NCBI RefSeq assembly: GCF_017114945.1
Contig: NZ_JABXKQ010000150.1
Coordinates: 1 to 64,000 of the forward strand
Source of the DNA: Nostoc sp. JL34
GTDB lineage: Bacteria > Cyanobacteriota > Cyanobacteriia > Cyanobacteriales > Nostocaceae
Length of the DNA stretch: 64,000 nucleotides
Direction: 5' to 3'
How positions within the stretch are numbered: the stretch's first letter is position 1; every line of letters starts with the position of its first letter. The position numbers and the translations under genes were made by a program. The notes under the pieces are model-generated. The model worked only from the letters and a program-made list of their open reading frames with translations, made no database searches and was not told the origin of the DNA. Shown here in pieces: positions 45,061-53,684 of this stretch.

Positions 45061-45090
45061 GTAAAAAAGCCGATGGAGAATGCATCGGCT
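45061..45090 (-). terminator. Rho-independent terminator after the DUF3153 gene
   Basis: On the minus strand gccgatg-cattctc-catcggc is a perfect 7-bp stem with a 7-nt loop followed by tttttt. It should end transcripts of the DUF3153 gene just before pyrE, only 24 bp from the pyrE start. pyrE may therefore be expressed by read-through or attenuation. Confidence 0.85.
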
Positions 45091-45119
45091 TAACTGACAA
45101 TATTGAACAGATGAATAAT

Positions 45120-46028
45120 CTACTGTTCCTGGATAGCTGCTGCTTTGGGAGAAAACTGAATTCTGGGATCTGGCATGAAATTGTATCTCAAGTACAATCC
45201 TCCCCAGACAAACAGGATAATTAACAACCCACCAATACCAAGGGGACTGGGAAGCCAGAAAATAGCTTCTATGTGGTTTAGCTCACCAGGCTGGAGTTTC
45301 CACACTAATTGATTGCCATTTTTTTCGGGTTCAATCGCAGTTTCAGTTAGTTGAATGTTTTTGGCTCCCCAAGGAGTCTTCAAGCTAAATTCCAAATCGA
45401 GAATTGAACCAGCATTAGCCAAAACGTTACCTTTGCTGGCAATTAGAGATAGCGATCGCAAATCCAAATCATAAATCAATCGATTTCGCACTAAAAGTAA
45501 AAAATAATTCTGCTCCAAGAGGACGTTTGATTCAATTTTCGGCAGTTCTGAGTTAGATTCGCTCTGCACAGACTCAGAGGGTTGATTAGTATGGGAGTTA
45601 AAAAATTCGTTGAACTTTTCTTGCAATTCCCTACCACTGCTAAAAGGAATTGTGACGATGATTTCTTCTTGGGAAACTCGCTGTGTTTTACCCTCAAGTT
45701 GACGGGCGCGTCGTTCTATGCTATTTAACCATTCGTACACAGAATCGCCACTAAAACTGGTTAGCCGTTCTCCCAACTTAATATGCTGTACTAATTCGCC
45801 ACTATTTGAATTATCAAAGTTAAGCCCTACATCGTACTTAACACAGCCAGTCAGTAACAGGGAGGTTAACAGCACTAGCCACAGAATAGGATTTCGGATA
45901 GGAAAGACGCGATTGATTCGATTTCGACCATTCAGTGGTGAGAGAAATTTCATATTTGCCAACACAAAACTAAATGGTCTGATTAACCACAAGAAAATCT
46001 TTCCAAAAATTGAAGAATTTGAAACCAT
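45120..46028 (-). CDS. DUF3153 domain protein, probable lipoprotein
   Basis: About 302 aa, with gagga 6-7 nt upstream of the ATG at 46028; an internal ATG at 45953 would give a more usual signal peptide. A lipobox-like LLTSLLLTGC lies near residue 57, followed by a soluble domain (VKYDVGLNFDNSNSGELVQHI) and a final membrane helix (LLIILFVWGGLYL) near residue 275. This is the DUF3153 pattern of cyanobacteria and plants. Function unknown. It follows the TPR gene at 46209 on the same strand. Confidence 0.8.
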   Translation of the reverse strand: MVSNSSIFGKIFLWLIRPFSFVLANMKFLSPLNGRNRINRVFPIRNPILWLVLLTSLLLTGCVKYDVGLNFDNSNSGELVQHIKLGERLTSFSGDSVYEWLNSIERRARQLEGKTQRVSQEEIIVTIPFSSGRELQEKFNEFFNSHTNQPSESVQSESNSELPKIESNVLLEQNYFLLLVRNRLIYDLDLRSLSLIASKGNVLANAGSILDLEFSLKTPWGAKNIQLTETAIEPEKNGNQLVWKLQPGELNHIEAIFWLPSPLGIGGLLIILFVWGGLYLRYNFMPDPRIQFSPKAAAIQEQ

Positions 46029-46208
46029 AAATTTCCTCAAAAGTCAAACTTTTTAACCAATATTGACCTCTTAATATTGTTTGAGATTCCTGGAATACCA
46101 TTTTGGTCACTCCGAGACTAGGTAATGGATACTGGGGAAGAAAAAATGAGTAAGATTTGGTTTGGGTCTGAATATTCATTCAAACCCTCCCAATCCCCAA
46201 AATTATTA

Positions 46209-46751
46209 TCAGCCAGGGGTTCCTGAAAAACTCAACCAAACCAAGTACGAGATGGTCAAACCAATGGCAATTAGCGCCACCCAGATAAAGCGATTATCTC
46301 TGGTATTGACCTGACTGAGGTCAATAAATTCTGGCTCCGTAGGTTTAGGCTTTTGCTGGACAGAAGATTTACTAGATTTAGCAGCTACGGAAATTTTGAG
46401 TTCATTATCGGGTAGTGCGCCCAAATCGGGGATTTCAGTCATCCATTCGCTGGGTCTTTTCAGCTTTGGTGCTTTTAAGATATAAAGCATCTGCCGCGCT
46501 TGTTTGCTGGTTTCAAAATAGGGATGGCGTTTGAGTCTTTCGCAAAGAGCGATCGCATCATCCGTGCGTCCAGCCGCTTCATAAGCTGTCACTAGATGAA
46601 TTTCTACTTCGCCTCCAAGGCGAGAATTACGAGCTAACAGAGCGCTGGCCTTTTCTAAATTTTCTACGGCTTCGCGGTATTGCCCATTTTCAAAGGCAAC
46701 TTTCCCAGTCTGGTAGCGGGTTTTAGCAATTTCTAAACTTTCTGTACTCAC
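46209..46751 (-). CDS. TPR-containing membrane-anchored protein
   Basis: A 180-aa protein with a TPR-like helical pair at the N-terminus (KTRYQTGKVAFENGQYREAVENL and VEIHLVTAYEAAGRTDDAIALC), a proline/lysine-rich linker, and one C-terminal membrane helix (FIWVALIAIGLTISYLVWL). It probably sits on a membrane with the TPR part in the cytoplasm and binds partner proteins. Conserved appearance, unknown role. Located 180 bp upstream of the DUF3153 gene in the same direction. Confidence 0.85.
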   Translation of the reverse strand: MSTESLEIAKTRYQTGKVAFENGQYREAVENLEKASALLARNSRLGGEVEIHLVTAYEAAGRTDDAIALCERLKRHPYFETSKQARQMLYILKAPKLKRPSEWMTEIPDLGALPDNELKISVAAKSSKSSVQQKPKPTEPEFIDLSQVNTRDNRFIWVALIAIGLTISYLVWLSFSGTPG

Positions 46752-46921
46752 GTCTTATACAAAAATTAGCACTATTTTCATTTTGCCAATGCCAGCAATC
46801 TTTTTGGAATCTTTTCAAAAGCTGGCAATCTGAAAGTGGATAAACTTCTAAAATTTTAAGTAAGTAGCTGCGACTATTTTCTGATTAAAAATTCCGGTAT
46901 CAAATGCAGGTGAGCAAAATT

Positions 46922-47344
46922 ATGTTGAAAATCAAGCATTCGCAACTGAATTGGCTCTTAGCAGGTATGACTTTAGCAGTGATGGGTGTAAGCATTGCTC
47001 CAGCTTCCGCCCAACGTGTGTTCGTGATTGATGGTGGTTATGGAGTCAGGCGTAGCTGCGGAGCAGCTTGTCGTCAGACATCGCCTGCTGTCGGTTCCTT
47101 TATTTATGGTAGTCCGATTCCTACACCTATGCCTGTAGACCCAGCAACGGGATTAATACCACAACGCAATCATTACCGCGATTATTCCTATCCCCAGTTC
47201 AGGCAGAATGTGAGAAATCCCATCCTGATTAATCCGACAATTCGAGATTCAACCCTAGTTAATCCGATAATTATCAATAATTCATGGCGACGTACACCAT
47301 TTAGCGGTGGGCGATCGCGGGTTATTATTACCTATCCTCGGTAA
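46922..47344 (+). CDS. Secreted hypothetical protein
   Basis: A 140-aa protein from ATG 46922 (aggtgag ribosome-binding site), with a typical signal peptide (LAGMTLAVMGVSIAPASA, cleavage after ASAQ). The mature part is rich in Asn, Ile, Pro and Arg, with two cysteines (RRSCGAACRQ) and a repeat-like NPILINPTIRD / NPIIINNS. It is basic and probably periplasmic or extracellular. No family recognised. Confidence 0.75.
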   Translation: MLKIKHSQLNWLLAGMTLAVMGVSIAPASAQRVFVIDGGYGVRRSCGAACRQTSPAVGSFIYGSPIPTPMPVDPATGLIPQRNHYRDYSYPQFRQNVRNPILINPTIRDSTLVNPIIINNSWRRTPFSGGRSRVIITYPR

Positions 47345-47421
47345 AGCAGGGAAATGGGAAGATGAGGGATAAGCAACTCCTCACTCCTCACTCTTCACTT
47401 CTCACTCCTGACTCAGCACTC

Positions 47422-48318
47422 TTAAGAGGTAAACTGCGACCCCAGAATCATTGTCCCAATCCCAACATCAGTAAAGATTTCTAGTAATAGGGCGTGGGGA
47501 ATGCGACCATCAATGATGTGTGCTGCACGGACTCCTTGAGCAAGCGATCGCACACAACAACTCACTTTGGGAATCATCCCACCGCTGACTATACCATTAG
47601 CAATCAACTCGCGGGCTTCGCGAATATCTACTTTTGGAATCAAAGTAGATTGGTCTTTGTAATCTTTTAAAATTCCACTGGTGTCAGTCAGTAAAATTAA
47701 CTTTTCTGCTCCTAGTGCAGCAGCGATTTCTCCAGCTACAGTATCAGCATTAATGTTATAAGCTTGCCCTGTCTCGTCTGCGGCGACGCTAGACACTACC
47801 GGAATATAGCCATTGCTAGCGAGGGTGTCCAAAATCTTGATGTTAACATTGCTGACTTCCCCCACAAAACCGATGCCTTCTTGACCTTGGGGACGGGCTG
47901 TAAATAGATTACCGTCTTTACCGCAAAGCCCTACAGCCAATCCCCCAGCTTGGTTAATTAGCGCGACAATTTCTTTGTTAACTCTACCAACTAAAACCAT
48001 TTCCACCACATCCATTGTGGCGGCATCAGTAACCCGCAGACCATTTTTAAACTGTGGTTCGATGCCCAGCTTATCTAACCAACTGTTAATTTCTGGGCCA
48101 CCGCCGTGGACTACAATCGGACGCAAGCCCACGCAGGATAAGAATACAATGTCGCGGATAACCTTGTCTTTGAGTGTGCTATCTTTCATCGCTGCGCCAC
48201 CATATTTGACAACAACAGTGCGACCGGCGAATTGTTGAATATAAGGTAGTGCTTCGCTTAGTACACGCACACGAGTGGCTTCAGCTTGCCTGATGTATTC
48301 AGAATCGTTGTCCGTCAT
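47422..48318 (-). CDS. argB: Acetylglutamate kinase
   Basis: A 298-aa amino-acid kinase that phosphorylates N-acetylglutamate in arginine synthesis. [11 protein letters not shown] near 34-44, VHGGGPEIN near 70 and the substrate/ATP regions [19 protein letters not shown] and VSGGMIPKV confirm it. An N-terminal extension with a helix before the kinase core ([18 protein letters not shown]) is the feature of arginine-sensitive hexamers, which in cyanobacteria bind the PII protein. Single gene. Confidence 0.98.
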   Translation of the reverse strand: MTDNDSEYIRQAEATRVRVLSEALPYIQQFAGRTVVVKYGGAAMKDSTLKDKVIRDIVFLSCVGLRPIVVHGGGPEINSWLDKLGIEPQFKNGLRVTDAATMDVVEMVLVGRVNKEIVALINQAGGLAVGLCGKDGNLFTARPQGQEGIGFVGEVSNVNIKILDTLASNGYIPVVSSVAADETGQAYNINADTVAGEIAAALGAEKLILLTDTSGILKDYKDQSTLIPKVDIREARELIANGIVSGGMIPKVSCCVRSLAQGVRAAHIIDGRIPHALLLEIFTDVGIGTMILGSQFTS

Positions 48319-48415
48319 GAGGAGCCGCCGTTAAGAGTTAAAACCTATTTCAGTAAGTGTAGAAGACTTTGTAACTCGTCACAATCTCTGATGTCATTGA
48401 GTATGTTTGTACTGA

Positions 48416-48550
48416 TTATTCATAGCTGTTTGGTTCAGTGACGAGTTCACCATCTGGCATAATCGTATTGTAGAAATAAGCCCCATAGATTTCTGCGCCA
48501 AGCCAATTAACTTCCAATAAATTTGCATTTTCAAAATTGACACCCTCCAT
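48416..48550 (-). pseudogene. C-terminal fragment of a pentapeptide-repeat protein
   Basis: A 44-codon frame (MEGVNFENANLLEVNWLGAE..., ending YNTIMPDGELVTE...) has the A-N-L pentapeptide periodicity and the TIMPDG ending common at the C-terminus of cyanobacterial pentapeptide-repeat proteins. The long N-terminal repeat domain is missing; upstream there is only the dispersed repeat gtaggcgtagcccgtcgtag. It could be a tiny gene but is better seen as a remnant. Confidence 0.6.
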
Positions 48551-48601
48551 ACGAGTAAGTTACGCTCATCCAGTGTAGGCGTAGCCCGTCGTAGACATCG
48601 T

Positions 48602-48796
48602 TTGATAAAATTACAAGAGAAAATGCAGGAGTACATCGATAACGGTACATCACTAGGCTGGTTAATCGATCGGCAGAATCGAAAAGTCTACATTTACCGT
48701 CCGAATCGAGAATTTGAAATTTTGGATAATCCTGAAGCAGTTAGTGGCAATCCAGAATTACCAGGATTTGTCCTACGGATGGGCAAAATTTGGTAA
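48602..48796 (+). pseudogene. C-terminal fragment of a Uma2 family gene
   Basis: 64 codons (LQEKMQEYIDNGTSLGWLID..., ending LPGFVLRMGKIW) correspond to the last third of a Uma2 protein, after the nuclease residues. The 5' part has been lost at the junction with the dispersed repeat gtaggcgtagcccgtcgtag (48575-48594), which also borders the pentapeptide fragment. No translation signal precedes it. Confidence 0.75.
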
Positions 48797-48807
48797 CTTG
48801 AGTCTTC

Positions 48808-48899
48808 TTAATGAAAAACTTGTGTTTTGAGAACGCTAGGAATTGCCTCAAGTATTTGCTGAGAGTAAAGTGATTTTCGTTGTTCGAGGAGCGATCGCA
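48808..48899 (-). pseudogene. Duplicated, shortened 3' end of aroK
   Basis: Compared with the aroK 3' end at 49660-49805, the words ttaatga-aaac, ggaatt-cctcaagta, gagagtaaagtg and gaggagcgatcgca (one change) recur in the same order. About 60 bp are deleted in the middle. On the minus strand it would read RSLLEQRKSLYSQ...ILEAIPSVLK. It abuts the xisI stop codon exactly, so the xisHI pair is framed by two aroK tails. Confidence 0.85.
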
Positions 48900-49235
48900 T
48901 TACGCTACGCCATAATCTGTATACTGACGCTTGTATGGAGCTTGCAAACCCAAGACAATATCCTCTCGTGGTACTCCCATCATTACTAATTCCTCTGCTG
49001 GATTGCGATCGGTTAAGTTCTGTTGCAGCCAGATTTTGCCATCTTTAATATCAAAATGCATCGCGCATCGATAAATACGATTAAATCCTTGCCAACCGAC
49101 ATTCATCCATTGATAATGATTGCGTTCTGTATCTAAAATCAGTTGAACTTCGACATTATTATCCGAGACATCATCACTAGCATAGTTCGTCAACAATGTT
49201 TTCACCAATTCTTGATATTTGGCTAATTTATCCAC
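48900..49235 (-). CDS. xisI: XisI family protein
   Basis: A 111-aa XisI protein. MDKLAKYQELVKTLLTNYA, ILDTERNHYQWMNVGWQG, VYRCAMHFDIKDGKIW-like YRCAMHFDIKDGKIWLQQN and the PREDIVLGLQAPYKRQYTDY ending are diagnostic. XisI and XisH were first described as factors needed for excision of the fdxN element in Anabaena heterocysts, but many stand-alone pairs exist. It overlaps xisH by 13 bp. Confidence 0.95.
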   Translation of the reverse strand: MDKLAKYQELVKTLLTNYASDDVSDNNVEVQLILDTERNHYQWMNVGWQGFNRIYRCAMHFDIKDGKIWLQQNLTDRNPAEELVMMGVPREDIVLGLQAPYKRQYTDYGVA

Positions 49236-49660
49236 TGTACAATCACCTCATTTTCCGGCTCATAAACAATTAACAAGACCTGATACTGTTTTATCGCAGT
49301 TTTAGTAAATTCAAGTTGAAAAAATGTTTTGTACGTATCCAATGGAACTGCTAAGTATAATACTCGCTCTGGTTCATATCCTGCTAACGCTAGACGGTAA
49401 CTAAGAAATTGTCCCAAAGCAGAATAAAAATCTGTAATTGCCGAGGGGTTTAAAAAGCTTTTGATTTCAATTGCTATTTTTTCATTTCCTTTTTCTGCGG
49501 CAATTATTTTCTCTACGCCTAAATCAATTTGGAAGTTGACTTCCCCAAATTTGAATTTTAATGGATCGCTTGTAATTATCCATTGTTCTTTTTGCAAAGC
49601 TCTTTTAACTGATTCATGAAAAATATCTTTTGCAGACACAGTTAGATTAATATTTCCCAT
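49223..49660 (-). CDS. xisH: XisH family protein
   Basis: A 145-aa XisH protein with a PD-(D/E)XK-like fold. AKDIFHESVKRALQKEQW is at the N-terminus, then FQIDLGVEKIIAAEKGNEKI and AIEIKSFLNPSAITDFYSAL with the E-x-K pair. Its ATG overlaps the aroK stop (TAATG), so it is translationally coupled to aroK, and xisI follows with a 13-bp overlap. The pair may be a nuclease/partner module. Excision control of fdxN is known only for the original pair. Confidence 0.95.
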   Translation of the reverse strand: MGNINLTVSAKDIFHESVKRALQKEQWIITSDPLKFKFGEVNFQIDLGVEKIIAAEKGNEKIAIEIKSFLNPSAITDFYSALGQFLSYRLALAGYEPERVLYLAVPLDTYKTFFQLEFTKTAIKQYQVLLIVYEPENEVIVQWIN

Positions 49661-50205
49661 TAATGAGAAACAGCTTTTTTCAGGATGCCAGGAATTCCCT
49701 CAAGTACTCGCTTGGCAACGTCTTCAGGTGTATCTCCCTCTCGCTCAGTGATGTGCAAATCGGCTTGAGAGTAAAGTGGTGTTCGTTGTTCAAGGAGCGA
49801 TCGCAATTTACCTTTAGGATCGGCATCTTGTAGCAATGGTCTTGTGATATCCTCAGCTAAACGGTTGTAAATTATCTCCACTGGTGCATCTAGCCACACT
49901 ATCAAACCGTGGTGCAAGTAACCCCAGTTTTCTCGCTTCAGTACAATGCCCCCACCAGTTGCTATAGTCAACTTTGTAAAAGCACAAACTTTTGAAAGTA
50001 CGTCGCTTTCTAACTGGCGAAACCCTGCTTCACCAACTTGTGCAAATAACTGGTTGATAGATTTACCTGTGGCTTGGGCAATGACATCATCAGTATCCAC
50101 AAACCCATAACCCAATTCCTTTGCTAGTAAGCGCCCTACCGTCGTCTTACCAACGCCCATAATACCAATTAAGTACAGGTTGACTCCTTGTAATAAGCTG
50201 CTCAC
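49660..50205 (-). CDS. aroK: Shikimate kinase
   Basis: A 181-aa P-loop kinase of the shikimate pathway. GIMGVGKTTVGRLLAK (residues 14-29), the shikimate-binding DTDDVIAQATGKSI, and the central VATGGGIVLK-like TIATGGGIVLKREN are present. It starts at GTG with ggag about 11 nt upstream. Its stop codon is fused to the xisH start, and a shortened copy of its last ~150 bp lies beyond xisI. Confidence 0.96.
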   Translation of the reverse strand: MSSLLQGVNLYLIGIMGVGKTTVGRLLAKELGYGFVDTDDVIAQATGKSINQLFAQVGEAGFRQLESDVLSKVCAFTKLTIATGGGIVLKRENWGYLHHGLIVWLDAPVEIIYNRLAEDITRPLLQDADPKGKLRSLLEQRTPLYSQADLHITEREGDTPEDVAKRVLEGIPGILKKAVSH

Positions 50206-50377
50206 CAGTTGCTTCGCTCCAATTATGAGTTTTGAGTCACAGTTTCAAATTATAGACTTAACGACTCATCCGTGCGTATTCAAGTAATGCCTGAGTTAAG
50301 CTGCGACTGGAAAAGCGATCACTAATAAGCTGATAATTAGAATATAATTTGTTCTTATAGGAGTGTTTCTCGATAAG

Positions 50378-50719
50378 ATGTCTAAGATACCAGTAATCTC
50401 AGAACACATTGAAATTACTCCAAGTGTGTGCGGAGGTAAACCGCGCATTGCTGGACACCGAATTAGAGTGCAAGATATTGTTATTTGGCATGAAGGGATG
50501 GGACTTTCCCCTGACGAAATCGTTGATCATTATCCTAGTATTACTTTAGGTGATGTCTATGCTGCTCTAGCTTATTACCACGATCATCAAGATGAGATCA
50601 GGCAAGAAATTGCAGAAGGAGAAGCCTTTGTCAGAGAAGTACAGGCTCAAACTCCTTCGATTCTGCAAGACAAACTAAAGAATCGAAATGACACAAAAAA
50701 TTCGATTCCACCTAGATGA
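50378..50719 (+). CDS. DUF433 antitoxin-like protein
   Basis: A 113-aa protein of the DUF433 family (VapB-type winged/HTH antitoxins paired with DUF5615 toxins). EITPSVCGGKPRIAGHRIRVQDIVIWHEGMG and VDHYPSITLGDVYAALAYYHDH are its hallmarks (each shown in part of the chain near residues 12-75). The ATG at 50378 is used, with aggag further upstream. Its 3' end overlaps the following DUF5615 gene, which is broken. Confidence 0.92.
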   Translation: MSKIPVISEHIEITPSVCGGKPRIAGHRIRVQDIVIWHEGMGLSPDEIVDHYPSITLGDVYAALAYYHDHQDEIRQEIAEGEAFVREVQAQTPSILQDKLKNRNDTKNSIPPR

Positions 50720-51020
50720 AAATGTCAGTGATGCTATAGCAAAAGGCTTACGTCGTCGTGGTAGTGACGACTACATCAGAAACAGGATTGATAGCTGCAT
50801 CAGATGGAGAACAGCTTTATTTTGCAATGTCTCAGAATCGGGTAATTTTCACCCATGATGATGACTTTGTAATACTTCATCAAGTGGCCTTATTATGCAT
50901 ACAGGAATTATTTACTGCGCTCAGAACCGCCGGTCAATTGGGGAAATATTGAGGAGTTTAATTTTAATCTGGGAAGTTATTGAGCCTGAAGAGATGAGAT
51001 ATCAACTTGAATTTCTCTGA
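50688..51020 (+). pseudogene. DUF5615 PIN-like toxin gene with two frameshifts
   Basis: The gene starts IRFHLDENVSDAIAKGLRRR in one frame. It then continues VVTTTSETGLIAASDGEQLY, MSQNRVIFTHDDDFVILHQ in a second frame from about 50758. From about 50900 it ends HTGIIYCAQNRRSIGEILRS, LILIWEVIEPEEMRYQLEFL in a third. Read across the frames it is a complete DUF5615 nuclease with the D-E-N and HDDDF acidic motifs. Two small indels have destroyed it while the DUF433 antitoxin stays intact. Confidence 0.88.
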
Positions 51021-51960
51021 AAGCTTTTATGGTTTTACTCAAATGCAAAAAAACTAGACGCTATGCGTAGCTTGCTTGCTTCCACGTTCGCGCAGTGTCC
51101 TGTAGGGAAGAAAGAAATACAGTAAGCTTTCTTGGGAAATACCTACGCGTAGCTTACTTAAAGTAGGTGTATGCTAACGCATCCTGGGCGACTCCAGTTT
51201 TTCACCTTCACTGAGTATCTGGTTTAGTTACTCAGCATTTATTCTATGTATTTATATAATCTATTCAAAAGATAACTCTACACAGTATTGCTACTAAGAT
51301 TTTGATCGGCGACATCAGCAATTTCCGTAGTAATATAACCACAAAGCAAACCTCTGAGAAATTTATTTTCAACGGATGTCAAGGCTTTTCACTTTGCAGA
51401 TCTCAAGCTTTCGTAGAAATTTTCTAACTTTCAATTATTTTTAAATAATACAAATTCATCTTTGTATTTGAGTTGAATTCACTGCTGTTATTACTGCCAT
51501 TAATGTATTTAAAGTAACTTAGGCAAGAAATTAACCATTTTTATGTGAAATTTCCATAAGTAATAAATGATGAATTTGTAAAGAATGTAGTAAATTTCCT
51601 GATGTAACTTGGTAATTGCTGCATAGCGATCGCGGTGCTTAACAAAAAAATTAACGTAGCTTGTTTGAAACTTTATCCAAACAATATCTGTCTATCTAAA
51701 TAATCAGGGTTTTTACTCTGGTGGATAATTTCAAGTATACATAATACTGTGTTTCTAAAAGTTCAGTATCGTTTCTCTAAAAGTTCAGTTATAACAAGCT
51801 CTGCTCAATTAAATGTTTTTGATAAAGGTGTAAATAATGACTTATTTGCTGCGATCGCTCAAAAAAACCTTACGAAATTGAAGTTTTGGCACAAAGACTA
51901 CTGCATATTTCACCCCAATAAGCCTGAATGAATAAATATAGTATGAATGAGGTGTCAACT
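51021..51960. other. Long gene-free AT-rich region
   Basis: The first 160 bp hold dispersed-repeat words (gctatgcgtagcttgcttgc, acctacgcgtagcttactta). The rest is AT-rich and lacks a convincing gene. A 60-codon frame at 51749 has no ribosome-binding site or family-like sequence. A gene or regulatory RNA that does not code for protein could be missed here. Confidence 0.5.
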
Positions 51961-52155
51961 ATGACTCGAATTCGTGATGTTGTACAAAAAGCTTTAGCAA
52001 CTGGCTATTTGACAGTGGAAGCTGAAGATCAACTACGACAACTGTTGACTACCCGATATGACTTAGAAGATTTTAATGCTTTCATGACTTTGCAAGAAGC
52101 TGCCATGACTGGTAAGGTCAAGCAGGAGTCTAGAGAGCGGTGTGGCATCAAGTAG
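51961..52155 (+). CDS. Small conserved-looking cyanobacterial protein, 64 aa
   Basis: MTRIRDVVQKALATGYLTVE, then AEDQLRQLLTTRYDLEDFNA and a FMTLQEAAMTGKVKQESRE ending. The ATG has gagg 8-9 nt upstream, and an earlier ATG at 51928 lacks one. It is helical and charged, resembling a family of short proteins I recall only from cyanobacteria, without known function. The last residues (RCGIK) differ from what I would expect, so the 3' end may be altered. Confidence 0.7.
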   Translation: MTRIRDVVQKALATGYLTVEAEDQLRQLLTTRYDLEDFNAFMTLQEAAMTGKVKQESRERCGIK

Positions 52156-52177
52156 AAACATAGCCTGCTCATACATC

Positions 52178-52873
52178 TCACCGACGGGGACGTTTACCAT
52201 CATCCTCAAAATCATCATCATCCTCAAAAAACTCCCAATCATCATCATCCGCTTGATTGGTAGTTGGCGGCTGATAAGGGGGGATGATTACCCGGTAATC
52301 AGCATCATAAATTGATTCAGTTTTTCCCGCAGCCGTATTTTTTGGCTCGCGATAGCTGTAGGAGTAAACTGAACCAGACTGAGAACTGCTTTTGGCTTCT
52401 GATTGACGTTCGTAAGTTTTAGAATCTCTCGGCTGTTGAGCTTGAGGATTAGGGGTAGGTGGTGACTCTGATTTTTCATCAAAGTTCCAATCATCTCCAC
52501 TGCTATTTGTCTCCCAATCATCAAATACCTCACTGCTAGTCTCTTCTTTTTTACTAGCAGGTGGTGGAGGACTAGCAGGGCGAGATGTAGGTTCTTCTCT
52601 ACGCGTTGCCTTCGCACGAGGCGAAGTTGCAGTTGTGTTAGGAGTTTGGCGTTGTCCTGCCACAAAATAATTGGATAAGTTAAACAAGGTAGCAATCAAT
52701 ATAGATGTGAAAGCACCAGTGGCAGTACTGAACAAAATCCATATCGCTAGTGGTAGTGGTTGAGTTCGCACGCCCAAAAATACTAGCGATAAGGCAGGTG
52801 AGAAATTTTGGACTAACAACAGCGTTAGTCCTCCCAGTACTGCCACCAATAGAATTAAGCGAATTACAGCCAT
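52178..52873 (-). CDS. LapA-domain-like membrane protein with acidic disordered tail
   Basis: A 231-aa protein. Two hydrophobic helices at residues 4-34 and 43-68 resemble the LapA (DUF1049) hairpin (VLGGLTLLLVQNFSPALSLVF). The remaining 160 residues are disordered, rich in Pro, Ser, Asp and Glu, and end in a run of acidic residues (EFFEDDDDFEDDG) and KRPRR. Related cyanobacterial proteins are of unknown function. It may scaffold partners at the membrane. Convergent with the small gene at 51961. Confidence 0.8.
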   Translation of the reverse strand: MAVIRLILLVAVLGGLTLLLVQNFSPALSLVFLGVRTQPLPLAIWILFSTATGAFTSILIATLFNLSNYFVAGQRQTPNTTATSPRAKATRREEPTSRPASPPPPASKKEETSSEVFDDWETNSSGDDWNFDEKSESPPTPNPQAQQPRDSKTYERQSEAKSSSQSGSVYSYSYREPKNTAAGKTESIYDADYRVIIPPYQPPTTNQADDDDWEFFEDDDDFEDDGKRPRR

Positions 52874-52879
52874 AGCAAT

Positions 52880-52938
52880 TTTGTCAGTTGTCAGTTGTCA
52901 GTTGTCAGTGGTCAGTGGTCAGTTGTCAGTTATCAGTC
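52880..52938. repeat. Heptamer repeat (gtcagtt)n
   Basis: About eight successive heptamers of gtcagtt/gtcagtg type lie immediately upstream of the LapA-like gene, leaving little room for its promoter. Further related words (actgacactatcag) follow. Confidence 0.8.
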
Positions 52939-53046
52939 TGATTACTCTTCACTAATTACTGTTCACTGACTACTGACACTATCAGCCATCTCTATCATTA
53001 CCCTTTTAGGACTATTGTGAAATTTATGATAAATCCACTGAGGGCA

Positions 53047-53667
53047 TTAGCGACGACCTTGCCACCGCTGAATTGGGATGCAGTCAATATCTAGTTGATC
53101 TAAAGCACGGGCAACTACAAAATCAACTAAATCCTCGATGGTTTGGGGATTGTGATACCAGGCGGGAATAGCGGGGACAATTCTCACTCCAACTTCTGCT
53201 AAAGAGGTTAAATTACGCAGGTGGATGAGGCTAAAGGGCGTTTCACGCGGGACAATGACTAGCTTTCGCCCTTCTTTGAGTTGGACATCTGCTGCCCGTT
53301 CTAGTAAATCGGAACTCAAGCCAACCGCTAGCTTTGCCACTGTACTCATACTGCATGGAATGATCATCATCCCCAGAGTGGCAAAGGAACCACTGGCAAT
53401 TCCGGCTCCGACATCACTCCAAGGATGGCAGCGGAGTTTACCCGAAAGTGCAACTCCAGCTTGCTCTCGCCAAAATTGTTCTTGCCCGGTTGGTTCTGGT
53501 GGCATCCGAATTTCCTGTTCTGACTGCCAAACCATGTAAGTTGATTTAGAGGCAACCAATTCAATACTATACTCCGCTTCTAGCAAAAATTTGATCGCGC
53601 GAACAGCGTAAATCAGGCCAGATGCGCCCGATACGCCTAAAATTAGAGGTTTGGTGTGATTTGACAC
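53047..53667 (-). CDS. ubiX: Flavin prenyltransferase UbiX
   Basis: A 206-aa flavoprotein that makes prenylated FMN for the UbiD decarboxylase. LILGVSGASGLIYAVRAIKF at the N-terminus and the IIPCSMSTVAKLAVGLSSDL loop near residue 105 are typical. VPRETPFSLIHLRNLTSL follows near 140. It starts 17 bp after the rnr stop on the same strand, suggesting an operon. Confidence 0.95.
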   Translation of the reverse strand: MSNHTKPLILGVSGASGLIYAVRAIKFLLEAEYSIELVASKSTYMVWQSEQEIRMPPEPTGQEQFWREQAGVALSGKLRCHPWSDVGAGIASGSFATLGMMIIPCSMSTVAKLAVGLSSDLLERAADVQLKEGRKLVIVPRETPFSLIHLRNLTSLAEVGVRIVPAIPAWYHNPQTIEDLVDFVVARALDQLDIDCIPIQRWQGRR

Positions 53668-53684
53668 GTAAGTTTTACTGGATT

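Noticed and set aside
51749-51931. 60-codon + strand frame in the long spacer
   Set aside because: No ribosome-binding site, low-complexity composition and no recognisable features.
52880-52938. Repeated heptamers as possible iterons of an origin
   Set aside because: The same kind of heptamer run occurs in several spacers and no initiator gene or DnaA boxes are nearby.
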